64,000 bases of DNA, taken from contig NC_063988.1 of NCBI RefSeq assembly GCF_932276165.1, forward strand, positions 434,001-498,000, given 5' to 3'. The DNA is from Plutella xylostella (lineage: Eukaryota > Arthropoda > Insecta > Lepidoptera > Plutellidae). Every line of letters begins with the position of its first letter. Position 1 is the stretch's first letter. Made by a program: the position numbers and the translations under genes. Positions 11,777-22,163 of this stretch are shown here, one piece after another. The notes under the pieces were generated by a model. That model worked only from the letters and a program-made list of their open reading frames with translations. It was not told where the DNA came from and searched no databases.

Positions 11777-14700
11777 TCCAATGCTTGTTACAATGTAAGT
11801 ACGCGTGTGTGTTTGTGTGGTACCTTCTGAAGAAATCACGGCTAAACTGTGAAGAGTATGATGGGGTATTTATGATAAGACGCTGGGTGGATGAGGTGAA
11901 CGGCGATGCATGTCTAAATATACCATGGAGCTTGCACCAGCCGTGACCCACTGGGACAGACGGGGGGGCGCCGGCGCACGCGCACCTATCAGGTGTCGGG
12001 GTTTATGTGACGTCACACACAACACACATGACAGAACGACATAAAAAAATACCCACGTCTATCAGGTGATTGAACCGGAATTTGACACATACGTAAGGCC
12101 TTTGACAGCCTCTTGACAGGTTTTATAAAGTGTTTTAGTTTGGCGGTAATGCCATATTAGTGTTCATATTCAATGTGAAATGGTACGCTAAAGCTGTGTT
12201 CAAGAAAGTTAATAAATTTAAGTTTGAGAAAATTTTTATTTCTAAATATCTAGACAGAATACGGTACTGGACATAGCTATTTTGTCATGCCGAGTGTGAG
12301 GGAGCGTGAAGTGGAGGCGTCGGGAGACTCGCGGTAGACTGAGGAAAGTGTCCTGACCTTTAAAGGTCGCCTTAATAGCTGCTTCTTCACTTTACAAAAT
12401 AGAAAAGTGCTTTTTAAAGATCTTGTAGCGTACTTTAAAATATATAAGTATTTTTATCTTATGTATAAACAAATTAAAAATGTTTGAGGAAAATAAATGC
12501 TGTAATTAAATTCTAAAGTATATTCCGGCAGTGACGTCAGCAACGTCATTCGGGGCGGTCAAGAGCAACTGGTGTGCGGTTTTTGACGTCTGTTAGTTCG
12601 AAATTTGAATTTAATTATTACAACTTTCAAAATTGTAGTCGGATTCTAGGACATCGAGCGTTGACTTTGATAGAATGCACGTCATTTAGGTTTAGGTTTT
12701 GTTGTTAGAAGAATGACCGCATACCTATGATTTTAGGAAGAAACTAATTTTTATGTGTATATTTCTGTGCCTCTATATTTCATATTATTAAATACTTTGT
12801 TAAGTATTTCTTTTCAGGAAACCAATTCTCATATCACCTCACCACACCACCGAACACTGACCTTCCCCAACACCACAACTGCTCAAGAACACATTACTCA
12901 CACCAGAAAGCTGCCTTATTTATAGGGCGACCTAGACCACTTCAAAGGGCTGGTGATGACGAAACTGTCAGATTTCCCGAGTGCTGGCAGAGCGTTGCAC
13001 CTGTAACCCGATGCAGGACCTTGGCGGGGCGCGGGGGTGCGGCGGGGGCAGCGGGGGCGGGGGACGGGGGGGACGGTTGCACAACTACTATTTCTAGTGC
13101 ATCACCTTGCGCATTGCAAAACGCCCGATGTAGCGCACGTGTGAGTGTGACATACAGATTTCGCGCTGATTAATACTGGGATCAGATTAAGATAATACGA
13201 GTGTGATTTATATGTATATTGTTTTATGGTGTACAGACAGATACTGTGAGTCCGGTCACGAAGCTTAAGCTCCAATTTCTCTATAGTCGGTTAGAACGTA
13301 ACCAGGGAAAGCTTGATCAATTATACGTCATCTCTCTATTAAATTCTTGACATGCTTGTTATGCTCTAACCCACTATGGAAAAATTGGCACTAAGAGCTG
13401 TTTGAGTTAATCAGGAGGCTTTAACTTAACCGTTATAAATATTGTAAACATTCAAGATGTAGGTATATGCGCGTTAGCTGTAACAGTTATGATGAGGTAA
13501 ACAAATGATTGTGATTTGAAGGAGGTACTGCGCATCTATAGAGTTTCATTTGAGGACCTTGAGTACCAGAGAGGGACGTACAAGTTATAAAAAAAACGTA
13601 TTTTCAAGACACCCGCGGCCCAACCGGTTAGGCCCGACCGGATCTTGTTTCGGCAAACTTATAAATATTAATTACCATACGTAGTATCTACATATAAATA
13701 AGTATGCCGAATTATTTCGCATAACAACTATCGCATAATTTGTTAGGCAGACTGGGTACATAATTGTAAAATATAAATTAAAAATTCATGTTTCTCCGAT
13801 TAGAATGTGCCTACTGATTTAAATACAGCTAATTTAATTACCAATTCTATAACTTCAGGCTTTCTTTTATATTTATTAGGTTTGTTATCTGGTAGAAATT
13901 CTGCAGAAAACAACAGAGTCAGAATACTCAGAATATCGAAAGCGGTAACGCATATTACGTACTTAAGTATATTTGAATAGATTATCACGAGTTAGTCGCT
14001 CCTTTGATATCTATAAATACATTGATATCACTTGATTTACTCGTCTATGGTCTGTCGCCATAACTCTATCCGTATTAGCCGTAATCCGCAAGCGATTGTG
14101 AGCCGTACGCCGACTGCACAAGGTGGTATATTTGGCCAGCTGCCCTAAACAATGTACAGCCAATTCTAAATAGCTTCCTATCATAATAAATTAATTGCGA
14201 AAATACTTTTAGGTTCTGGCTGTGTTGTTGTTATAAGAGTTGTGAATACTATTGAATTTTAATCTCACTCAACTGTCTTTGCCCAGGGCGAGCGGTTGAC
14301 CTCTCTCTTCCATCTAAAACTATATCCACGGGAAAAGATTTTACTACAATATAGATATACTATTGAAAAGGGCAACTCGACCTAAGAGATCTATTGTGAC
14401 TCCCAATAATGAGTCACGCTTCGAGTCTCTTTCACAGCAGGCACGACTCCTGTAATTCAATTAGCCACTCTATCAGGTAGGTGTGTGTGTATCTGTGTGT
14501 TGAATCTTGTCACAAGGGCGCTAATTGGGCGGCAGTCAGATCTCAGGACGGTGTATGAGTGATGATCACACAACACAGTATAATCCCCGTGAATTACTGC
14601 CGACGGAGACATTCTCATCACGACGCGACCGAACATCTGTGTTTACTGAAATGTCTGCATTACGATGTGGCTGAAAAAAGTTCATTATTCGCAAAATCGA

Positions 14701-14925
14701 CTCATTTTTAAACTAGATTGTCATCTGAGACTATGTTCTGTGACGCCATTGCATTGGTATCCCAATCCATTAATTTACAATACCACAAACACCTGCTAAG
14801 AAGAAACTTTAATTAATTTCTAATACTCGGGATGAGAAAGACCGCTCTAGACATAACGCTCAAGAATATGGGTGTCCTGATCCCAAAAGCAAGAAAGGGT
14901 CTTCCTCGAGTGACATAAGCTGAGA
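11777..14925. other. Gene-poor DNA with a G-rich patch
   Basis: No supported gene. TGACGTCA palindromes (CRE-type) occur at about 12010 and a TGACGTCA-like site near 12535. A G-run island at about 13020-13075 has many runs of four or more G and could form a quadruplex. The remainder is AT-rich. Confidence 0.35.
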
Positions 14926-15000
14926 CTCATGACTGGCTAATCCTTTCAGCACGGTGACAAACCCTAGTACAGCTCTAGTACTTGTCACCGAAACGGTAAG
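14926..15000 (-). repeat. Palindromic dispersed repeat, copy 2
   Basis: Contains a near-perfect palindrome (CGGTGACAAACCCTAGTAC ... GTACTTGTCACCG) preceded by GACTGGCTAATCC. It is the same family as 15893-15965 and 37716-37790. Confidence 0.5.
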
Positions 15001-15331
15001 AACAAGAAGATCCAAATGACCAACTCGAGCAGCCCTATTCCCTCGCGGGTCTGGCGCTCGTCCAATCAGGTGCGAAAACAATATATACCGCCGTCTATAT
15101 CCAGCTGTGTCCATACTCGCCTGTTATAGACCGCCGGGAATAGCGCGCGCCGTCGCCGCGATATAGCTTATAGCTGCACCGACAGATGGATGGCGGATAG
15201 AAATAGCTGGACGGAATTAGGCGCCCGATAGAAGAAAAATAAAAACTCCCGATGAGATTCTATGTTTGAATTCTCAGACCGTCGTCGTCGCTGTTGCCGC
15301 GTTATTGGTACGTATAGGATACACATAAAGA

Positions 15332-15460
15332 AGGGCCGCTTCCACAGGCGAGGAAATTGCGACGATGCTATCGTCGTGCCACGTATATACTTCATAGAAG
15401 GTGTCGTCGACACGTCGATATAATCGCCGAGTGGTTTCCTAGCCTGTGGAGACGGCCCCT
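15332..15460. mobile_element. Fold-back MITE, about 129 bp
   Basis: AGGGCCGCTTCCACAGGCGA at the left end is the imperfect complement of the right end, which reads AGGGGCCGTCTCCACAGGCT on the other strand. The interior is CG-rich and itself partly palindromic. Confidence 0.6.
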
Positions 15461-15892
15461 AAATACTGCTAGATCAGCCTGTAGAAATCAGCATATAGGT
15501 TTTGGAAGGATTCCTCACACAAGATCCTCTTCACCAACCCAACCAAATTTTCGCTAACACCCTTTAGACTGTGGTCTCTAACAGTGGTGTCCAATAGTCA
15601 TGTTTTCACGCTTAAGATTCTCTATAGAAGAGGGTTGACGCGCAATAATCTCAGGTCGCAGGTAGGAAGGTGATAAGACGCAGAAGCTCGCGGTGTACAA
15701 CTGGTCAGTACAGAAATAGCGTTCAGTGTTACACAGAGCAATCGCGATCCGCCAATGTAAACATCGTTAATCAAAGCTTTAGTATTAATATAATTGGAAT
15801 TGGCTGAAGAAGCTATCTATCTATACCCGCTATAACTACACGGGGTCTAGGCAAGTAGCCTCCCCGAGTATTCGAGCCCTGTATCGAATGTA

Positions 15893-15965
15893 CTTTGACT
15901 CTATTCTGACTGGCTAATCCACCAACCCTAGTCCGGCTCTTGTATGTCACCGACACGCTAAGAGT
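15893..15965 (-). repeat. Palindromic dispersed repeat, copy 3
   Basis: On the minus strand it reads CTTAGCGTGTCGGTGACATA, then GAGCCGGACTAGGG and GGATTAGCCAGTC, shared with the copies at 14926-15000 and 37716-37790. Confidence 0.5.
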
Positions 15966-16550
15966 AATAACTATAGGTAGTTCAGATAGAGATGTGTTAA
16001 ATATCAGCAGATTGAGGATGCATTTTAAATTCACTGTGAGATACAATACGGAGTCCGCCTATACGGACTGAAATCACTTGAAAAAGTTGAAAAATATTTG
16101 GTTTCTCATAATTTTCCATGTAGCAATAATTATTATATTAAGAGGGGTTTTACCAGCTCAAATTAGGTACTGTCCTATTGTTCCTAGAATGGTGGAATTA
16201 ATAAATTAAAAATTCACATAACTTTGTCTATATTCGTGAGTTTAATAATTTTAGTCACGTGTTTTATTTAAGTTTAAGTATTAAATCGTGTATACCGTAC
16301 GTAACCCAACCCGAATCAGGTCAAAATAACAAGCAAAAGGTGAACCGCTAATGGCATAAACTTGTTTCTTAACTAAAAATATCCTGACGACATTTTGTAC
16401 TTAAATTAAATAAGAAAATACGTTGCTCTATCCTATAATTGGATTAAAAACATGTGTTATTCTCTGCAGTTAGCATTAGAAGCGGCCGAATTTAAATTAA
16501 GAAAAAGTTTGTCATCGTTCAAAATGTCAAAGGTAAGTTCATAAGTGGTG
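15966..16550. other. Gene-poor DNA, no supported gene
   Basis: AT-rich. No ORF of note, no inverted terminal repeats and no recognised repeat. Confidence 0.4.
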
Positions 16551-16710
16551 TGACGTCACGTCCGTCCGGCGATGCGTACTCTGTGGCCTCCACGCAACAC
16601 TTCCGGTGATTGCCGATGGAGCGGCTATAAATAGATTCGCTTCAGCCCTTTGCCGCCGCGGCCGTGAAGTAATCTGATTCACTCGCTGGACCTTTGAGTG
16701 TTTACGTAAC
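16551..16710 (+). promoter_or_regulatory. Candidate core promoter and first exon
   Basis: A perfect CRE palindrome TGACGTCA (16551-16558) is followed by a TATA box within CTATAAATAG (16625-16634). After it comes a GC-richer stretch and a consensus splice donor, GTAAGT at 16711. The spacing would put a start near 16655 and a non-coding first exon of about 55 bp. No downstream exon is identified, so this is a promoter prediction only. CTATAAATAG also fits the MEF2 consensus, an alternative reading. Confidence 0.35.
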
Positions 16711-16711
16711 G

Positions 16712-17431
16712 TAAGTTCGTGGTTAAATACATTAAAGTGTTATGTAAAGGGAACTTTGTGTTTAACGTTAAAGAACGTACAAGGTCCGATGTGTAACGAT
16801 GTAACGTCGTGTTATTGACTTATTTACTAGTCTTTTACGGAATTGATTAAATTCTCACAGAAAATAAGGAGTTATAATCTAGATCTAGTAGATAGCTTAA
16901 GATATTTATATTTTTAAATTGGATTCGTTTCATTAGGTGGGGTTTTTTATGGACCTATTGAATACTGTCTACCTCTTAGGTACAGATATTGTGGAAAGAA
17001 ACATCTAAAATTAGACGAGGCTCATATCCTACAGTGGACTAATTATTCACCTATGCGTTTTTTTTATAATTTTGCTGTTTAAATAATGTCGTAACTAAAC
17101 TACTTTTCTGTATGTCCGATTTATAACTAGGTTCATATACATACATGAAGTCATTAAATATGTAACACGGTAGTACGGTAACAGAGCTACATCTGAAAAA
17201 CAATTTAGCTAAAAGGCACAAATTTCCAGACTTGGCCTAATTCCACTCCAATTTGAAGCGAGCAGCGACGCCAAACAACTTTACACAATTATTACATTTC
17301 AACTACAATTCCTCCATAGAATTTGTGAAAAAATAAGCAGCTTCACGCAATTTTCAACGTTAAAATGCCGGAGTACAAAGTAGAAATTGGCATGGTTCAT
17401 TTCCGACCACCGGCACCGCAACAACACATCC
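16712..17431. other. Gene-poor DNA ahead of the BEL insertion
   Basis: AT-rich, no supported gene. The last five bases, CATCC (17427-17431), are the left target-site copy of the BEL element that follows. Confidence 0.5.
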
Positions 17432-17714
17432 TGTTCACGACGAAATACCTAGGCTAAGAACAATAGAATAAGTCTAGTTTAGGAATAACATGTATCATAG
17501 AATAGTCTCGTAATCATAGTTTGTAAGTTGTAAATACTTTGATATTATTGGTTGAGTTAGGTATCTCACCTAGTCAGCTATCGGTTGCGTGACTAATTCT
17601 AAGTACTTAAGTAGGGTCATTTTGGTACGCAAATTGTCATTCAGAAAACAGAAGCGGAACAATAAACAACTAAGAAAACTGAAGAAGACTTTCAAATACA
17701 GTCCACCCCCAACA
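17432..17714 (+). repeat. 5' LTR of the integrase-deleted BEL element
   Basis: 283 bp, TG...CA termini. It is followed after one base by the primer-binding site. An AATAAA-like AACAATAAAC lies near its 3' part (about 17660). Confidence 0.9.
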
Positions 17715-17715
17715 T

Positions 17716-17733
17716 TGGTCCTTCGAGCCGGAT
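17716..17733 (+). other. Primer-binding site, tRNA-Tyr type
   Basis: TGGTCCTTCGAGCCGGAT is complementary to the 3' end of insect tRNA-Tyr, whose acceptor end I recall as TCGAAGGA plus CCA. It sits one base after the LTR, as expected for minus-strand priming. Confidence 0.7.
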
Positions 17734-17837
17734 CAGAAGACATCGAACCTTCGAGAAGCCGGATAAGAAGAAAGAAATTGGCAGACCTACTGAACATTGG
17801 TCTATCGAAGAGTCGAAAACGGGAATAAAGAACGAAC

Positions 17838-20800
17838 ATGCCGGTTACTAGAAGCCACAGTAGCCAGAAGGAAGAGTCCAGTACCGCCGAATCAAGTACG
17901 GTCTGTACGAGCAACACCACGACAACTATGGGAAGTGGTGCGACTGAGACATACGCCACGACTACGTCGGCGGCGAACGCAAGCGCTACCGGATCAGAGC
18001 GCCCTGCGACGCCGCCACCTCGAGAAACGAGCGTGGTCACTGTGGTGCGTCAAGTCTCATCGCAGCCAGCTACCTTACGGCCCCGGTCACATCACTCCAA
18101 AGCCTCCCGCAAGAGATTCCTCGCGGAATTGGAGGCTAGGGAGCGGCTGGCCGAGGCGCAACAGAAGGAAGCACAAGCCGCCGCCGAACTAGCGAAGGTG
18201 AAGCTCATGCGGATACAAGCGGAGGACTCGTCCGACGAGGAAGACGAAGACATCGTCGACAAGAGTGAGCGCATCGAGCAGTGGGTGCAGGAGCAATCCT
18301 CTAAGCCCCCGCCCCCTGCTCTCGCTCTTACAGCGGGCCAGGCAAGAGGCTCGTCTCCCGTGAGGGGCCAGACACAGGCCCTTCCCACCCCGTGGATACC
18401 GACGGAACCGCCACGGGTCGTCGAGGCGCCGCAGTATGAAGAGCGCGCGCCTCCCGAACGTCAGCAAGAAAAGTCGTCGAGTGAAGACGTCACGCAGCTC
18501 GCCGCACTATTGAAAAGTGTGCTGAGCGGCGGCGGCTACAGAGATCCGCCACGGTACATTCAAGATCTACCTACGTTCAACGGAAACAGCAGCGAGTGGC
18601 TACCGTTTCGTGCGGCCTACCAAGAAACTGAGAAATACTTCACGAAGATAGAAAACGTCGCCCGCCTGAGAAAAAGCCTGCGTGGGGCCGCCCTCGAAGC
18701 CGTCAGCTGTTTACTAATCAGCGATCCGAACCCTGTCGTCATTATACAGGGCTTGGAACGACGGTTCGGGCGGCCAGAAGCACTCATACTCAACGAGCTC
18801 GACAAAGTGAAGAAACTACCGAAGTTAGCTAAGAGCCCACGTGACCTGTGCATTTTCGCAAGCAAGCTGGCCAACATCGTGGCTACGATCGAAGCACTGA
18901 AGAAACCGCACTTCCTCTACAACCCGGAGACCGAGCGCACTGTAATCGAGAAGCTCACACCGATTCTTCGTGACAAATGGTACGAGTACAACTTCACGCA
19001 TCATGGTGAAGAAGCGAACCTGAAGAAGCTCTCTACCTACCTGAACCACGAAGCGGACAAGTGCGGCCCGTACGCCGCGCTCGAGCAGATCGACAACAGC
19101 GCACCTACACCCGTGAGTGCGAGGGAGAAAGCTGCGAAGAAGACGACGGAACGTACCTACGCCGCCGAGAACACGCACAAGCAAGAAGAGGACGGCTGCC
19201 CTATGTGCAAACAGGCTCACAAGTTACCTGAATGCACTAGGTTCACCGAGAAGACGACTGACGAGCGCTGGGAAATAGCGAAGCAGAACAAGATGTGCTT
19301 CCGCTGCCTACGTAGCACACATCGCCGCTACACATGCAAAGCGAAGCCCTGCGGTGTCTCCGGCTGCAAACTGAGCCACCACAAGCTCCTGCATCACGAA
19401 GCTGTCAAGAAAGAAGACAAACGCGAAGAGGTCACCGCGTCCACGACAGAGAAGCCGACCGTCGCAGCGAACAAGAGCGAGCGCCGCCGCGCTTACTTGA
19501 AAATAGCGCCCGTGGTACTTACTGGCCCTCGCTCCAGTATAGATACCTACGCACTGTTCGACGAGGGCAGCACCATCACGATGATCGACGCGGACGTGGC
19601 TAACTCTCTTGGCCTCGACGGCCCCACTGATCCGATGTGGGTGCAAGGAGTCAGCGGCAAAGAAGTTCGACACTCGAAGAGCAAGAAAGTCGACTTCACC
19701 ATACGGTGCAAGCACGCACATGAAGAATTCAAGCTTGAAGAAGTACGCACAGTCGAGAAGCTCGACTTCATCACTCAGACGGTGAAGAGAGAAGAAGTCG
19801 ACGACTGCAGCCACCTGAGCGATATTCGAGAGGAACTTGCCTACGAGGAGGCATCGCCGAAACTACTCATCGGCCAGGACAACTGGGACTTAATTGTCTC
19901 GAGGGAAGTCCGAGACGGCCGCCGTGACCAGCCTGTGGCATCTCGCACACAGCTCGGCTGGGTACTGCACGGCTGCCGCACCACACAGAGCAAACCGATC
20001 AACTTCTGCGGGCACATCACGAGCGCGGAAGAGTCAATGAAGAAAATGATGAAGCACTACTTCGAGCTGGAGTCCCTGGGCATCGAAGCGAGAAAACCGA
20101 CGACAGATCCAGAAGAGCAAGCCACAAGAAAACTGGAAGAGGAAAGTCGCCGGCTGCCCGATGGTCGCTTCGAAACTCGGTTGCTATGGAAACGAGAAAA
20201 TGAGAAAATACCTAACAACCGTGAAGACGCACTGAAACGACTCTGCAGCCTCGAACGCAAGCTCGACCGTGACCCCGACCTCAAGCAGAAGTACGAAGAG
20301 CGCATGGACAATATGCTGAAGTCCGGATACGCCGAGCCCGCCACCACGCTCCCGACACAAGACAGAACGTGGTACCTGCCGCACTTCGCAGTCTGCAACC
20401 CCGAGAAGAATAAGATAAGACTGCTGCACGACGCCGCAGCGAAGTCACATGGACGCAGCCTGAACGACATGCTGCTGACCGGCCCCGACCTGCTTCAGTT
20501 GCTTCCTGGGGTGGTCATGCGGTTCAGGCAGCACCCCTACGCAGTCAGCGCGGACATCAAGGAGATGTTCATGCAGATACGCATCAAGGAGTTCGACCGA
20601 GACGCGCTGCGCTTCCTCTGGCGCAGCAACCGGCGGGAGGCTACACCAGACGAGCACCGCATGACGTCCGTCATCTTCGGCCAATCATCGTCACCGTGCA
20701 CGGCACTATTCATCATGAATAGAAACGTCAGAGATTTCGCCGATACGCATCCCGTGGCCGTCCGAGCAATTGAGAAGAATCACTACATGGACAACTACCT

Positions 20801-21896
20801 GCAAAGCTTCACGTCGGTGGAGGAGGCCCAGCACGTCACGAAGACAGTCGACGAGATAAATCGACAAGCGGGCTTCAAACTACGCGGATGGGCATCGAAC
20901 GAGCGACGAGTACTACGCCACCTCATCACAGACGCCGGGACAGCTACGATCGACATCGGCGGGAGCGAAATAGAGAAGACACTCGGCCTCATGTGGCACG
21001 TATATGAAGACAATGTCGACTTTCGTCTTCACTCTCATAAGACGCCGGCTGAGGTGCCACGAGGGGACCGTCCGCCGTCGAAACCGCCGCCCGCGGCGGC
21101 CTACTGGAGAATGCAACGAGCAGACGGCAGCGTGAAAGTCACACTGACCATGGCGAAGAACAGAATCGCACCAATCAAGCCTACGTCAATACCGCGGCTG
21201 GGACTACAGGCTGCGGTACTCGAAACTCGCATCTCGAACACAACTCGATCGGAACACGATTATGAAGACATCACGAGAAGAGTGTTCTGGAGCGACTCAC
21301 GGATGGTGCTGGCGTGGATACGAGCTGAGCCACGCATATTCAAGACCTTCGACGCTCACAGGTTCGCTGAAATCGAAGAATCTACGAAGAAAAACGAGTG
21401 GGGATGGGTACCTACAGCCGAAAATGTCACCGATGACGCAACTCGAGCCACGCCGCACGACTTCGACCGGCCCGAGTTCCTGCGGCATTCTGAAGAACAC
21501 TGGACCACGAAGAACAAGGAACCAGTACCCAAGACCAGCGACGAAAAGGAGAGCAGCGCCGTCGCGTCGCTCGGACACACGTGGAAGAATGCACGACAGC
21601 AGGAGAGCACGACAGCACTGGAGCAAGCTCAACAGGTGGTAGACGTGGATGCAGGAGTACCTACCGCTACTCCAACACCGGCGGGAGCTCGAACAGGGAC
21701 TCGAACAACCCGCGCAACACCTGGCCTCGAGGACGAGTCACAGCTGTCTACCCAGGGAAGGACCACATCGTGCGAGTCGTCGACACCACTACGAGCAACG
21801 GGCACGTGCTGCGTCGACCAACGAAGAGGATCGTCGTGCTGCCAGAAGAATCGCAAGATAGCGACGGCGGGAGAATGTTCACGACGAAATACCTAG
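17838..21896 (+). CDS. Gag-pol polyprotein, internally deleted BEL/Pao
   Basis: A 1352-codon open frame. Gag runs over roughly residues 1-450, with Ser/Pro-rich and Glu-rich stretches and a capsid-like region beginning near YIQDLPTFNGNSSEW. Cys-rich zinc-knuckle-like motifs follow at about 454 (CPMC) and 487 (CFRC). The aspartic protease motif LFDEGS is near 573. Reverse transcriptase covers about 850-1000, with SADIKEMF and YMDN at 983-986; the canonical box is YxDD. The connection region and the first catalytic Asp segment of RNase H are absent near 21075-21105, but a later RNase H motif (SDSRMVLAWIR) remains. The integrase zinc finger and DDE core are missing. Integrase C-terminal remnants lie in two other frames (from 21649, and about 21715-21850), so the last 110 or so residues of this frame are out-of-frame readthrough. 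The product cannot integrate by itself. Confidence 0.88.
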   Translation: MPVTRSHSSQKEESSTAESSTVCTSNTTTTMGSGATETYATTTSAANASATGSERPATPPPRETSVVTVVRQVSSQPATLRPRSHHSKASRKRFLAELEARERLAEAQQKEAQAAAELAKVKLMRIQAEDSSDEEDEDIVDKSERIEQWVQEQSSKPPPPALALTAGQARGSSPVRGQTQALPTPWIPTEPPRVVEAPQYEERAPPERQQEKSSSEDVTQLAALLKSVLSGGGYRDPPRYIQDLPTFNGNSSEWLPFRAAYQETEKYFTKIENVARLRKSLRGAALEAVSCLLISDPNPVVIIQGLERRFGRPEALILNELDKVKKLPKLAKSPRDLCIFASKLANIVATIEALKKPHFLYNPETERTVIEKLTPILRDKWYEYNFTHHGEEANLKKLSTYLNHEADKCGPYAALEQIDNSAPTPVSAREKAAKKTTERTYAAENTHKQEEDGCPMCKQAHKLPECTRFTEKTTDERWEIAKQNKMCFRCLRSTHRRYTCKAKPCGVSGCKLSHHKLLHHEAVKKEDKREEVTASTTEKPTVAANKSERRRAYLKIAPVVLTGPRSSIDTYALFDEGSTITMIDADVANSLGLDGPTDPMWVQGVSGKEVRHSKSKKVDFTIRCKHAHEEFKLEEVRTVEKLDFITQTVKREEVDDCSHLSDIREELAYEEASPKLLIGQDNWDLIVSREVRDGRRDQPVASRTQLGWVLHGCRTTQSKPINFCGHITSAEESMKKMMKHYFELESLGIEARKPTTDPEEQATRKLEEESRRLPDGRFETRLLWKRENEKIPNNREDALKRLCSLERKLDRDPDLKQKYEERMDNMLKSGYAEPATTLPTQDRTWYLPHFAVCNPEKNKIRLLHDAAAKSHGRSLNDMLLTGPDLLQLLPGVVMRFRQHPYAVSADIKEMFMQIRIKEFDRDALRFLWRSNRREATPDEHRMTSVIFGQSSSPCTALFIMNRNVRDFADTHPVAVRAIEKNHYMDNYLQSFTSVEEAQHVTKTVDEINRQAGFKLRGWASNERRVLRHLITDAGTATIDIGGSEIEKTLGLMWHVYEDNVDFRLHSHKTPAEVPRGDRPPSKPPPAAAYWRMQRADGSVKVTLTMAKNRIAPIKPTSIPRLGLQAAVLETRISNTTRSEHDYEDITRRVFWSDSRMVLAWIRAEPRIFKTFDAHRFAEIEESTKKNEWGWVPTAENVTDDATRATPHDFDRPEFLRHSEEHWTTKNKEPVPKTSDEKESSAVASLGHTWKNARQQESTTALEQAQQVVDVDAGVPTATPTPAGARTGTRTTRATPGLEDESQLSTQGRTTSCESSTPLRATGTCCVDQRRGSSCCQKNRKIATAGECSRRNT
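21866..21875 (+). other. Polypurine tract of the first BEL element
   Basis: GGCGGGAGAA directly abuts the 3' LTR start TGTTC, the position expected for the plus-strand primer. Confidence 0.65.
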
Positions 21897-22158
21897 GCTA
21901 AGAACAATAGAATAAGTCTAGTTTAGGAATAACATGTATCATAGAATAGTCTCGTAATCATAGTTTGTAAGTTGTAAATACTTTGATATTATTGGTTGAG
22001 TTAGGTATCTCACCTAGTCAGCTATCGGTTGCGTGACTAATTCTAAGTACTTAAGTAGGGTCATTTTGGTACGCAAATTGTCATTCAGAAAACAGAAGCG
22101 GAACAATAAACAACTAAGAAAACTGAAGAAGACTTTCAAATACAGTCCACCCCCAACA
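21876..22158 (+). repeat. 3' LTR of the integrase-deleted BEL element
   Basis: 283 bp; no difference from the 5' LTR noticed on reading. The remnant integrase C-terminal frame runs into it for a few codons before a stop. Followed by the target duplication CATCC. Confidence 0.9.
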
Positions 22159-22163
22159 CATCC

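Larger units (their letters stand above)
17432..22158 (+). mobile_element. BEL/Pao LTR retrotransposon, integrase-deleted
   Basis: A 4.7-kb element with two 283-bp LTRs (TGTTCACG ... CCCAACA) and a perfect 5-bp target duplication CATCC (17427-17431, 22159-22163), typical of BEL/Pao. I compared the two LTRs by eye and saw no difference, so the insertion is recent. The internal region carries gag, protease and reverse transcriptase in one frame, but the connection/early RNase H part and the integrase core are missing. It is therefore non-autonomous. Confidence 0.93.

Noticed and set aside
17589..17828. Separate small gene at the 5' LTR, repeated at 22033
   Set aside because: The same frame occurs in both LTRs and is simply LTR sequence.
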